From Rhizobium sp. RCAM05350 (lineage in GTDB: Bacteria > Pseudomonadota > Alphaproteobacteria > Rhizobiales > Rhizobiaceae): a DNA stretch of 64,000 nt. This document shows, piece after piece, positions 10,135 through 20,061 of this stretch. A model generated the notes under the pieces. The model was given only the letters and a program-made list of their open reading frames with translations, ran no database searches and was not told the origin of the DNA. Each line of letters opens with the position of its first letter. The first letter of the stretch is position 1. Where the stretch lies: assembly GCA_024426085.1 (NCBI GenBank), contig CP087974.1:3886001-3950000 (forward strand), written 5' to 3'. The position numbers and the translations under genes are program-made.

Positions 10135-12035
10135 GGTACGAGCTCCCTAACATCGGCGGTTTTCCGCGCCAGTACAAGATGGCCGTTACCGAGGTCTGCC
10201 GTTCCCAGCACGTTTCCGTCGCCATCATCGGAAAAATGCTTGCCCCAGCTGCGCTTGTCGGCAGCCCCGCTTGGATTGAGCATGGAAAAGTCGAGCGGCC
10301 GGTCGAGATCGGGGAAGGGCACGGCGGCCAGCAATGATTTCGTATAGGGGTGAACGGGCGCTGCCATCAGCGTCTCGCGCGGGGCGATCTCGACAATGCG
10401 GCCACCGCACATCACGGCGATACGGTCGGCCATGTAATCGACGACCGCAAGGTTGTGCGAGATGAACAGATAGGTAAGACCCAGCTCCTTCTGCAGGTCC
10501 TTCAGCAAGTTGAGGATCTGTGCCTGAACGGACACATCGAGCGCAGAGACGGGTTCGTCGCAGATCAACAGATCAGGTCCGAGTGCAAGTGCTCTGGCAA
10601 TACCAATGCGCTGGCGCTGGCCGCCTGCCGGAAAACTATGGGGATAGCGATTGAGGTGGCGTTCGCTGAGGCCGATGGCCTTCAGCAGCGCCTTGACCGT
10701 CTCGACGTGGGTCTTACCGCTGCCGCGTCCATGGATTTCCAGCGGTTCGCTCAGAATGTTCTGCACCGTCATGCGTGGCGACAGCGAGGAGACGGGATCC
10801 TGGAACACCATCTGTACCTTGGTGCGCAGTTCCTGCAGTTCGGACCCTTCCGCTTTCAGCACGTCGATCGGGCCGTCGCTGCTGTTGAGCAAGATCGCGC
10901 CGCCGTCCGGTGTCACGGCGCGCATCAGGATCTTGCTAAGTGTGGTCTTGCCGCAGCCGCTTTCGCCTACCAGCCCAAGACATTCGCCGCGCATGATGTC
11001 GAAGCTGACGCCATCAACCGCCTTGGTCGCGGGCGAGGTGTCCTTAGTCACCCAGCTCGATTTGCGGGTGGTGAAGGTCTTGCTGATGTCTCGCACCGAA
11101 AGCAGGACTTCCGGCTTCAAGGCTTCGTCGGCCGCGACGATCTGCTTTTTCCCGAGCAGATTGCTCGTATTGACCGGGACCTCGCGCAGCGCCTTCAGCC
11201 GCTCTCCGGGCTTCATGTCGAAATGCGGAACGGCGGCCATCAGGCCCTTGAGGTAAGGGTGTGACGGGTTGCGGAAGATGGTCTCGACCGGGCCGGCCTC
11301 CATGATCTCGCCGTGATAGATGACGACCACCTCGTCCGCGACGTTGGCGACGACGCCGAGATCGTGGGTGATTAGCAGCATGGCCATGTTCAGCTTAGTC
11401 TGCAGTCCGCGCAACAGCTGCAGGATCTGCGCCTGGATGGTCACGTCAAGTGCTGTCGTCGGCTCGTCGGCAATCAGAAGTGAGGGGTTGCAGATCAGCG
11501 CCATGGCGATCATGGCACGCTGGCGCATGCCGCCCGACAACTCGAACGGATACATGTCGAAAGCCCGCGATGGCTTGGGAAAACCGACCAGGGCGAGCAT
11601 TTCCTCGAGTGCGATCGCGCCGCTCGCGGCTGGACATAGGGGTATGGATTTTCAGGGATCTGCTGATCTGGTTGCCGATCGTGTGCAGCGGCGACAGCGA
11701 TGTCATCGGCTCCTGAAAGATCTTGCCGATACGGTTGCCGCGCAGATTGCGGATCTCCCGTCCGTCGCGTGGCATTGCCAGAAGGTCAACCGGCTGTTCA
11801 CCGGCTGCTGGATCGCAAAAAGGACGCTGCCGGTGCATGTGGCGGACTTCGGCAGGATGCCCATCACGGCCTGGCTGATTACGGATTTTCCGGAACCGGA
11901 CTCGCCGACCAGCGCCGTCACCTTGCCCGGCAGGACGCGCAGGCTGGCATTGCGGACGGCATCGATCTGCCCGCCGAGCATCGCGAACGAGATACTCAGA
12001 TTCTCGATCCGCAGCAGGTCCGCGCCTGATTTCAT
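10131..12035 (-). CDS. Opp-type ABC ATPase with two fused nucleotide-binding domains (frameshifted)
   Basis: About 635 residues combining DppD- and DppF-like halves, as in YejF/GsiA-type proteins. Domain 1 has Walker A GESGSGKS, signature LSGGMRQR and Walker B LLIADEPTTALD. Domain 2 has GESGCGKTTL, a signature read as FPAGGQRQR rather than LSGGQ, Walker B LLICDEPVSALD and H-loop FISHNL. Each half ends with the HPYTKSLLAAVP-type motif of the oligopeptide class. Reading breaks at about 11810 and 11600-11640 in domain 1. The start at 12035 (MKSGADLLRIENL) is preferred; an ATG at 12074 is also in frame. It is the first gene of the transporter operon. Confidence 0.85.
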
Positions 12036-12292
12036 GCCAGCTGGTGTCCTTGTTTCCTGGCGGCCCGCGATCATTCGGGCGCGCTTCCGGGTTGAAGCCC
12101 GGTTTCCTCACAAGGAGACTATCCCACTGAAATTGACGTGTCCATGACCTTAGGCTGGTAAAGTTCGCACGGATATACTCACGGCGGCGGCGGGCCGGCG
12201 TGATGGAGAATTGTCAATCATTCGAGCGGGATGGTTCTGTTCTCTCTCCCGGCAAATCAAACGGCGCCGGACAGACATCCGCCGCCCGATCT

Positions 12293-13642
12293 TTACTGCA
12301 GCAGCTTGTTCCAGATCAGGTCGCGCGGCTGCGGTTTCTTGCTGTTACGATAGAGCAGCATGACCTGCTCGGCCTCGGACCGTGTCTCCATCGAGCGGTT
12401 GTGGATGGCCTCGCTGTCGTCAAGCTTCATGTTTTCTTCTCCAGGCAGAAGCACCGTCACTTTCTGGCGCACACCGCGCAGTTTTTCCTCACCAAGCGTC
12501 ACCCAGTCGCCGCCGCAATAGGTGGCGAAGGACTGGCTGGCGACGATCGGCTGGGCGTATTTCTTGGTCAGGCCCTGCAGCCTTTCCACCTCGTTGACGG
12601 CAGCGCTGAAGGCCGAAAAGGTCAGGCGGTCGTTGAGGCCGACATTACCGAACATGACATTGCCGACGTGCAATCCGATGCCGTATCTGACCTCCGGAAG
12701 GTTTTGCTGCTGACGGTCGGCATTGAGTTCCGCCATATGCGCTGATGCCTGGCGGACCGCAGCCATCGCCGCAAGGGCCGCGACCTGGGATGGCTCGCGG
12801 TGGCGGCCGCAGGGATAGACGGCAAGGAAACCATCACCGACGAAGCTGAGGATTTCGCCGCCATTGCGGCTGAACGGGGTGGCGATCGCGTCGAAGAACT
12901 GGTTGAGCGTATCGATATAGACCTGCCGTCCCTCTTTTTCGGCGAGCACAGTCGACTGGCGCATGTCGGCCATGACCAGGGCTGCCCTGATGGTTTCGCC
13001 GTCGCCGCGCCGGGTCTGGCCGGACAGGACGCGCTTGCCGGCGCTGGCGCCGAGATAGGTGGTCAGCATATTGTCGGCGAGCTTGCCGAGAACGGCCATC
13101 TTGGCGGCGACGGCCAGATTGTTCTGGATGCGCAGCAGGGCTTCGATGACATTGTCGCTGAAACCGCCATAGGCGTCGGTCGACCAGGAACCGATCATGC
13201 CCTGGCCGGAGGTTTCGCTGAAAGACTGGACGAAGGCGATATAGTCGGTGACACCCATTTCCTTCAGTTCGTCGAAGATCGGAAATTCCGAACGCGTTGA
13301 TGGATCGATCTGCCGACGCAGATGGTCGAGATTGTTGCTAAGAAGGTAATAATAGGGGCTGAGCAGAAAACGGTCCGGCTTATCGTCGGTGGGATCGGCG
13401 CGATAGCCTTCGACGGTAACACCCTGACCGCGCAGCCAGGTGAAACCCAGCGCGTCGTAGAGCGGATGCAGCATCGAAAAGCTCAAGTGGACGCGATTGA
13501 GCGGCAGGCCGGACGCGGCCAGTCTTTCGCAGAATCCGGTAACGACCGTCTCAAGCGTTTCGCCGTTGAGGGCCGCCTGCTGCAGCCAGTTCGATACGCG
13601 GTCCAGCAGGTGGGTGGAAACATTCGTCTTGTGGATGTTCAT
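12293..13642 (-). CDS. Class III adenylate/guanylate cyclase-domain protein
   Basis: Intact protein of 449 residues when started at the ATG at 13642 (MNIHKTNVSTHLL). The N-terminal half is a sensory region without clear membrane segments. The C-terminal half is a class III cyclase catalytic domain: ALVMADMRQSTVLAE carries the first metal-binding Asp, SFVGDGFLAVYP the second, and GIGLHVGNVMFGNVG the transition-state segment. Rhizobia carry many such cyclases, and this one has the usual cytoplasmic layout. It would make cAMP or cGMP; which one cannot be decided here. It lies 257 bases upstream of the Opp operon on the same strand and diverges from the nucleotide-sugar dehydrogenase gene. Confidence 0.85.
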   Translation of the reverse strand: MNIHKTNVSTHLLDRVSNWLQQAALNGETLETVVTGFCERLAASGLPLNRVHLSFSMLHPLYDALGFTWLRGQGVTVEGYRADPTDDKPDRFLLSPYYYLLSNNLDHLRRQIDPSTRSEFPIFDELKEMGVTDYIAFVQSFSETSGQGMIGSWSTDAYGGFSDNVIEALLRIQNNLAVAAKMAVLGKLADNMLTTYLGASAGKRVLSGQTRRGDGETIRAALVMADMRQSTVLAEKEGRQVYIDTLNQFFDAIATPFSRNGGEILSFVGDGFLAVYPCGRHREPSQVAALAAMAAVRQASAHMAELNADRQQQNLPEVRYGIGLHVGNVMFGNVGLNDRLTFSAFSAAVNEVERLQGLTKKYAQPIVASQSFATYCGGDWVTLGEEKLRGVRQKVTVLLPGEENMKLDDSEAIHNRSMETRSEAEQVMLLYRNSKKPQPRDLIWNKLLQ

Positions 13643-13906
13643 CGCGTGACGTTTCGCTTTCTCAACGAAATCCCGGCAATCGCCGGATATCCGGTCTGCG
13701 TCGTGGTAGATCAGGCGTTTGCACTCGATCAATATAGGTGGCGAAAACGGCAAAACCAGATTCAGGGCCGACAAAAATTGGAGAATTGTTGTGGCTGCCG
13801 CGAGATGCACTCTGGCTGCGGTCCTTGACTTCAGAGCAGTTTATCCTCAACTGACCCACATCCGCAAAGGCGCTTCAGCGCGTCAAGATCAGTCGAGAAC
13901 ACGCAT

Positions 13907-15247
13907 TTGACCGTCCATTCCTCCGTGAGCGAGACCCTTCTTTCAAAGATCTCAGATCGTAGCGCCCATGCCGGTGTCATCGGGCTCGGTTATGTCGGGC
14001 TGCCGCTGGCGATCACCGCTGCCCGCAATGGTTTTAGCGTCACCGGCTTCGATATCGACCCGCAGAAGATCGTTGCCATCGATGCCGGACGATCCTATAT
14101 CGTGGCGGTCCCGGATGCCGTTTTGACCACGGAGACCGCGGAAGGCCGTTTTCGCGCCACGACCGATTTCAGCCAACTCGGCGCCTGCGATATCATCGTC
14201 ATCTGCGTTCCGACGCCGCTAACGAAGCACCGCGATCCGGATCTGTCGTTTATCACCCGCACCTGCGACCGTATTGCCGAGACGCTGAAGCCCGGGCAGC
14301 TGATCGTGCTGGAATCAACCACCTATCCCGGTACGACCGACGAGGTCGTGCGGCCGATCCTTGAAAGGACCGGCCTCAAATCGACCGGGATTTCTTCCTT
14401 GGCTTCTCGCCGGAACGCGAGGATCCGGGCAATCGCGATTTCCACACCTCAAGCATCCCGAAAGTGGTGGCCGGTGACGGCGAGGCCGCCTCCGACCTGA
14501 TGAAGGCGTTTTATGGCGCCGTCGTCCAATCGGTCGTGCCGGTGTCTTCACCAGCGACGGCAGAAGCGGTGAAGCTGACAGAGAACATTTTTCGCGCGGT
14601 CAATATCGCTCTCGTCAATGAATTGAAGGTCGTCTACGAGGCGATGGGCATCGATATCTGGGAAGTCATCGATGCGGCCAAGACCAAGCCTTTCGGTTAC
14701 ATGCCGTTCTATCCCGGCCCTGGTCTTGGCGGTCATTGCATCCCGATCGATCCGTTTTACCTCACCTGGAAGTCGCGCGAATACGAATTGCCGACCCGCT
14801 TCATCGAGCTTGCCGGTGAAATCAATTCTGCCATGCCGCGTCATGTGGTCGGACGGCTTGCCGAAGCGCTTGACGTTCATTGCGGCAAGGCGCTGAGCCG
14901 ATCGAAGGTGCTGGTGATCGGTCTCGCCTACAAGAAAAACGTGCCGGATATCCGCGAAAGCCCGTCGCTGAAGCTGATTGAGTTGATCGAGGAGCGGGGC
15001 GGAAGCGCTGCCTACCATGATCCGCATGTCACGGAGATTCCGAAGACGCGAATATATGGCGCTGAAGGGAAGGACTTCGGTGTCACTGGACGAGCAATCG
15101 GTGAAGGCCTTCGACGCAGTCTTGATCGCAACGGACCACGATGCGGTCGACTATGCGGCAATCGCCCGCTGGGCGCCGCTGATCGTCGATACGCGCAACG
15201 CCTTTGCCCGTAGAGGGATCGAAGGCGATACGATCCTCAAGGCGTAA
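13907..15247 (+). CDS. Nucleotide-sugar dehydrogenase, UDP-GlcNAc/ManNAc dehydrogenase type (two frameshifts)
   Basis: Oxidises C6 of a UDP-sugar to a uronate with NAD. The N-terminal GVIGLGYVGLPLA is the NAD loop. After a break near 14390 the text DFFLGFSPERED, then HTSSIPKVVAGD, matches WbpA/WecC-type enzymes. GGHCIPIDPFYLTW contains the catalytic Cys. KVLVIGLAYKKNVPDIRESPS is the UDP-sugar-binding C-terminal domain. A second break lies near 15050, after which RTSVSLDEQSVKAFDAVLIAT runs to the stop at 15247. The TTG at 13907 is one possible start and GTG at 13925 another; neither has a strong ribosome site. It would supply an acidic amino sugar, perhaps for the glycan locus nearby. Confidence 0.85.
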
Positions 15248-15270
15248 CTGGCCTCAAGCCGCCGCCGGTC

Positions 15271-16451
15271 TCAGGGCGCCGTGGCTGCCAGAGGCGTGGC
15301 GGATATCTGCTTTTTCAGGCGGCTGGCGGCCATCGCGTAGCCGCCGGCGGCGCCGTCGATGAAGTGCATGTGGTCGCGGCTGAGCGGCGTCGGCACGATG
15401 CAGGTCATCAGCGCCGAATCCTGGCGGTGCAGGCCGAAGCGGCAGATGCCGGCACTAGCTGCTTCCCTCAAGTCGCGCCTCGATCTTGCGTAGTCTGTCC
15501 GGATCGACGTCGATGGTCATTTTCAGGCCGTCGTCGAACTTGTGGAAATCGGTGTTGCGGGCAACATCCTGCCGGTACCGTTTTGGATCGGAAACGGCCA
15601 AGCGTCAGCCCAAAACGATAGAGAGCGACGATCAGCAGATACTGCGCCAGGATGAAAAGCCGGTGCCCGAACTGTTTTCCCTTCGGCGCAGTCTTGGTTT
15701 CCGCCGCCAGCCCCGCCATCGACAGGCCGATCTGCGGACCTTCGGCGGCCACCGGGTGACCGTTTCGTTCTTCGGTTGCGGCGAGTGCGACGATATCGGC
15801 GACCAGGGCCTGGAATGCAGCGATGTTTTCCGATCCGACGGGAATGGCGATGATGGAGACGATTTCGCCGTGCCGGGATTGAATCGGGTTCCATCGGCAG
15901 GACAGGCCGGCCAAATCCGGCCGTGCACCTGATGGTGCCGGTGGGACAGCAAACAGGCCTTCCTTCATCCGCGCTTCAGCCCAGCTCGAACCGCCACCGG
16001 CAAACATCGCGTAGGACACATCCGGGTTGACCTGAAACCGGGCGACGCGAACGGTGAGGCCTGCCGCGATGACATCGGCAACGGGAACGAGCGCGGCGCG
16101 TAGCGTCAGCTGCAATTCTTCGCCGACCCAGCTTTGCACTGCCGAGAGCGCGTTGCGGGCCTTCTCCACGCCCGAGGGCGGTACCGCGACCATGGCGCCA
16201 TCGCCGCCGAAGACGAAGGGAAGATCGTTATTCCCCAGCGCATTGAGGATGGCCGAGATGACGCTGGCGCCGGCCATGTTGACAGCCTTGTGGCGGCCGG
16301 CCTCGATCGCGCCGGTGGAATCGACGATATCTGCCGTTGCGAGCGCCCAGTCGGCGGGCAATGCCCGGTAATTGTCGCTGTTGGCGACGCCTTCAAATTC
16401 AACGAAGACTGGAAGCGCGCTGAAGAATGTTTCACTGGAAAGCTGGCTCAT
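15271..16451 (-). CDS. DUF3095 family protein, cyclase-like fold (two frameshifts)
   Basis: About 393 residues of the DUF3095 family, whose domain resembles class III nucleotide cyclases. ATADIVDSTGAIEAGRHK carries the first Asp and PFVFGGDGAMVAVP the GGDG loop. The middle keeps FQVNPDVSYAMFAGGGSSWAE. Two breaks occur near 15580 and 15468; corrected reading gives DPKRYRQDVARNTDFHKFDD and then RLREAASAGICRFGLH to the stop. No biochemical function is firmly known for the family. It is convergent with the dehydrogenase at 13907 and lies 2 kb from a true class III cyclase, making two cyclase-fold genes in one small region. Confidence 0.75.
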
Positions 16452-16654
16452 GCTTTGAAGCTACCATATTCGCTGAGGGCAGGCGACGTGGTTTGATGAA
16501 TGGCTGCTGGAGAAAATGCGGAGGAAACGAGCCCCATGACATTCCGCCGCATGGTTGAGTTTACAGATAATTTCCCGCTCTCATGGTCGACCCGGCGCGG
16601 CCACTCGTGTTAAGCGAGGCGACCCGCATGATTTGAATGGATGGATGGAAATAG

Positions 16655-17138
16655 ATGAGTCGCCTTGATGGTTTTATCTCCCGCATGCAATCGCAGCGTG
16701 CTGTTCTCAACCATATCAAGGAGGCTTCGATGGTCGCGCCGGATGGCGTGATCCTGGAAATCGGACTTGGCAACGGACGGACCTACGACCATATCCGCGA
16801 ACTGTTTCCTGAACAACCGGATCATCGCTTTCGACCGGGTCATCGGCTCGCATCCCGATCTGACGCCCCCGGAAGCAAACGTGATCCTGGGTGACATCAA
16901 GGAAACGATTGCCGCGTTTGATGGCCGCGACATCGTGTTTGCCCATGCCGATATCGGTACGGCCTATCCGGAAAAGGATGCGAAGACGCTGACCTGGTTG
17001 CCGCAGTCGGTTGCCGCAGCACTTCGGACCGGTGGTGTTGCCACGAGCGGCCTGCCGCTCGACCATCCCGAACTCGAACCGTTGCCGCTGCCGGCAGGTG
17101 CCGATCCGGGCCGGACCTATTTCTACCGGAAACGCTAA
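16655..17138 (+). CDS. Small class I SAM methyltransferase (one frameshift)
   Basis: About 160 residues. GVILEIGLGNGRTYDHIRE is a canonical SAM-binding glycine loop close to the N-terminus; NRIIAFDRVIGSHPDL is the second strand, followed by ANVILGDIKETI and DIVFAHADIGT. The frame breaks near 16817, where a C splits GAAAAC into GAACAAC. The compact layout fits the rhizobial 'S-adenosyl-L-methionine methyltransferase' family PF12692, which has no known substrate. It starts with ATG at 16655 and is convergent with the FkbM gene, about 40 bases separating the stops. Confidence 0.7.
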
Positions 17139-17177
17139 GCGGTTTGCTGAGCGCCCGTCTTTCAGGCGGGCGGCGGT

Positions 17178-18041
17178 TCAAGGCAGGAGCAGGACGTCGA
17201 ACTGGTCCTGCTCAATGGGCAGGGCAGTGACCCTCATCTCCACCTGGCTGTCCTCGTAGAAGACGATGCAGTTTTCGTAGAAGCCTGACAGATAATCGAC
17301 GAATGCTTGCGATCCGGCTGATCCATAAAAGACCGGGGAAAACTCCATGTAGAACGGCACGCGCCGGGCGAGAAGCGGCTGCATGGACCTCGCCTGCAAC
17401 GGGCTCGTAACCTTCTATATCCATCCAGATCAAGCCGATGTCATCAGATGCAATACCCGCTTCGGCGAGCATGGCGGCAACCGGTTTGACCGGAACCTTG
17501 ATCTCGATATCCCGGTCGCTCTGGCGCAGGGCGCTGCTTTTGCCGTGATTGTCCCTGTGCATGAAGAAATCAAGCGTGCCTTCGCTCTCGCCGGCAGCGA
17601 TGTTGATCGTGGTGATTTCGCCGCTCAGGTTATTCTGGTCGATATTGGTTCTGAGAAGCTTGAAATTGCGCGGATCCGGCTCCACGGTGACGATATGGCG
17701 GAAGGCCTTGCTCAGGCGAAATAGAGGGTTTGCGTGCCGATATTGCCGCCGAGTTCAAGCAGGATTTTTCCTGCGGCAGCAATCCTCGTTGCCGCAGGAC
17801 GGACAGGGAGGCGATCGACATTTTCGCGTTGGAAATGGCCTTTTCGGTAGATTTTCCGCCCGATATAATCATGCGGAGAGAAGGTCATCAGATGGTCGCC
17901 GCAATCGGCGGTCATAGACAGGATTTTCGGGCTGACGGCATTGACGAGCATTTCACGGCCGATGCGGGTGGCAAGGACGCGCTTTGCCAACCGATTGCGC
18001 CATTTGCGCAGCCGGCGCTTCCAGGATCTCATCGCTTGCAT
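17178..18041 (-). CDS. FkbM family methyltransferase (two frameshifts)
   Basis: About 287 residues. The middle holds LLELGGNIGTQTLYFA, the SAM loop, then VTVEPDPRNFKLLRTNI, characteristic of FkbM proteins, and IGLIWMDIEGYEPV, the conserved DIEG motif. Reading breaks at about 17716 (loss of one C in GCCCTGAGC) and near 17398 (an extra base in GCGGCG). The C-terminus is QPLLARRVPFYMEFSP to the stop. FkbM enzymes O-methylate glycans and polyketides; with the nearby glycosyltransferases, methylation of a surface sugar is reasonable but unproven. Confidence 0.8.
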
Positions 18042-18074
18042 GCCTTGCCCGTCTCCATCGTGTCCTGATCTTCT

Positions 18075-18716
18075 TCAACACGAGATTGAGTTGGAAATGA
18101 AGGCGTTTCTGCGAAAACGCCCGTCTAAGCCGGTTTCCCTGGTTGTGCTGCGCCGCACCAGCGGGCCGTCGACCTTGATGGTCATCGGGCGCGGCTGCTT
18201 GCCGTGAATGGCCATGTCGATGAGGATTTCGGCGGCCTTCTGGCCCATCTCGTAATTGGGAAGGACGAGCGTCGAGAGGGGCGGGTGGGTGTAGCGGGCC
18301 AGTTCCTGGTCGTCATAACCCATGACGGACAGGTCTTCCGGCACGCGCAGGCCCTTTCAGCCGCAGCCTCCATGACGCCAATCGCCATCAGGTCGTTGCC
18401 GCAGAGAATGGCCGAGGGTGGATTGGGCATGGAGAGCAGGTCAAGCCCCGCTTCATAGCCGCGCAACGGTAGCCAGTCGCCGTCGCGCACCAAAGTTTCG
18501 TCAAAGGCGATGTCGGCCGTGGCGAGTGCCTGCTTGTAGCCTTTCAGGCGATCCATCGCTGCATCCATCCAGGGTTCGCCATTGATGAAGCCGATGCGCT
18601 TGTGGCCAAGGCTGGTCAGGTGCGCTGTCGCCGTAAAGCCGCCGGCGACTTCGCTGGGCACGATCGCCATATGCTGGCGTGGTTCCGAATAGCAGTTGAG
18701 CTCTATTCCTGTCCAT
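18075..18716 (-). pseudogene. LacI-type regulator remnant lacking the DNA-binding half
   Basis: Only the effector-binding domain of a LacI/GalR regulator remains: ELNCYSEPRQHMAIVPSEV, HLTSLGHKRIGFINGEPW, PSAILCGNDLMAIGVMEAA, then after one break near 18352 PEDLSVMGYDDQELARYT and PLVRRSTTRET. This corresponds to the second half of a protein of about 340 residues. Upstream, toward 18717, no helix-turn-helix segment is present in any frame and family-like text stops at about 18716, next to a strong hairpin. Unlike the other frame breaks in this window, the missing 150 residues cannot be restored by a one-base correction, so I call it a genuine deletion remnant. Confidence 0.75.
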
Positions 18717-18720
18717 CGAC

Positions 18721-18756
18721 ACCCGTCCGGGGAGACCCGGACGGGTGTTTTTGTTT
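18721..18756 (+). terminator. Rho-independent terminator with no obvious upstream gene
   Basis: Perfect 11-bp stem ACCCGTCCGGG/CCCGGACGGGT with a four-base loop, followed by GTTTTTGTTT. The T-run is on the plus strand, yet the only sequence upstream on that strand is the antisense of the LacI remnant. It could end an unrecognised small RNA or be a leftover of the rearrangement that truncated the LacI gene. Confidence 0.7.
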
Positions 18757-18805
18757 GGGCATGCACCGCGTCCGTCGATTTGGTGCGCTGCCGCATCGAA
18801 CATGC

Positions 18806-18873
18806 TTGACAAATTTTTCATGGCGTGAAAATTCTTTCGCCAAGAGATAAAAATATCATGTAGTGAAAAAAAT
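18806..18873 (+). promoter_or_regulatory. Promoter region and paired operator-like sites of the SorC regulator gene
   Basis: TTGACA at 18806-18811 is a good -35 hexamer. An inverted repeat TTTTCA-TGGCG-TGAAAA spans 18815-18831. A second related site, TATCATGTAGTGAAAAA, starts 38 bases downstream at 18854; both share TCATG-N2-GTGAAAA. Two similar sites in phase with the helix, next to the regulator gene, suggest autoregulation by the SorC protein. This is inference from pattern only. Confidence 0.5.
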
Positions 18874-18893
18874 AGCAGACACGGGAGGCGAAT

Positions 18894-19861
18894 ATGGTTC
18901 AGGGCGGTGGCTCCTTCAGGGACGACGAGTCGAGCATGGCAACGCGTGCGGCCTGGCTGCATTATGCCGGCGGGCTGACCCAATCCAGAAGTCGCCAAGC
19001 GTCTCGGCCTGACATCGCTGAAAGCCCATCGCCTGATCACCAAGGCCAACCAGGAAGGTCTGGTGAAAGTCTATATCGACGGCGAAGTCTCCGAATGTGT
19101 CGAGCTGGAGCAGAAGCTGTCGGCCCGCTATGGCCTCGATTATTGCGAAGTCGTGCCGGATTTCGACCCGGAAGACCTGCCGCTAAAGGCGCTCTGGTAT
19201 TTCCGGGGCTCAGTTTCTCAAGCGCGAGATCGAGAAGGAAGGGCCGGTGCTGATCGGCATGGGCCATGGCCGGACATTGGCCGCTTGCGTCGAATATCTG
19301 CCACGTACCACCAACAACGACGTCCGCTTCGTCTCGCTGCTCGGCGGCCTGACGCGCCGGTTTTCGGCCAATCCGCACGACGTTATCCACCGGCTGGCCG
19401 AGCGGACCGGGGCGGAAGCCTATGTGATGCCGGTGCCCTTCTTTGCCAACACGGTTGAGGATCGCGACGTGCTATTCAACCAGCGCGGCGTGCGAGAGGT
19501 TTTCGAGCTTGCCAGCAGCGCCGACCTTCTGCTCGTCGGCATCGGCACGGTTGAACGCGAGGCGTCGCTGGTCTCGACCGGCATGATCGAGAAGGGCGAA
19601 ATCGAGGAAATCAAGAATGGCGGCGGCGCCGGCGAACTGCTTGGTCATTTCTTTGATGACAAGGGGCAGCCGATCGAGACGTCGCTGTCGAACCGCACAT
19701 TCACGCTGAGCCGCGAGGACCTGAAGAACCGCCGCACGGTCGCTGTTGCCGGCGGCAAGGTGAAGGCGCGTGCCATTCGCGCCGTGCTGGAAAGCCGGTT
19801 CCTCAGCGGTCTGATCACCGACGAGAAGACGGCGCAGACATTGATGGAGGATGCGGCCTGA
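18894..19861 (+). CDS. EryD-like SorC family transcriptional regulator (two frameshifts)
   Basis: About 320 residues, started at the ATG with GGGAGG seven bases upstream. MATRAAWLHYAGGLTQSEVA and KRLGLTSLKAHRLITKAN form the helix-turn-helix. The effector domain follows: YGLDYCEVVPDFD, VLIGMGHGRTLAACVEYLP, FVSLLGGLTRRFSANPHDV, VMPVPFFANTVEDRDVL and IVGIGTVE-type text. Breaks at 18987 (A between C and G) and 19195 (T between C and G) are both single insertions. From memory it closely resembles EryD, the erythritol-responsive repressor of Brucella and rhizobia. It heads the polyol locus, so it probably controls the importer and catabolic genes downstream in response to a phosphorylated polyol intermediate. 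Confidence 0.85.
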
Positions 19862-20061
19862 AACGGCGCTGTCCCGTCATCGGGAATGACGGCTGAAGAC
19901 TGACCCGGGGAGTGGTTCGGTTCCAGCCTTTCGCAGCAACGGCATCCCGTTTGGCCAGGCCACGGGGTGCGAACGCTGCGATCCGGAGGAAATACCGGTC
20001 GGGTAAGCCGGTACGGCTCAATGGATTGAGCATGTTTTGCCCGTGAAGGAGGAGAAGACCA

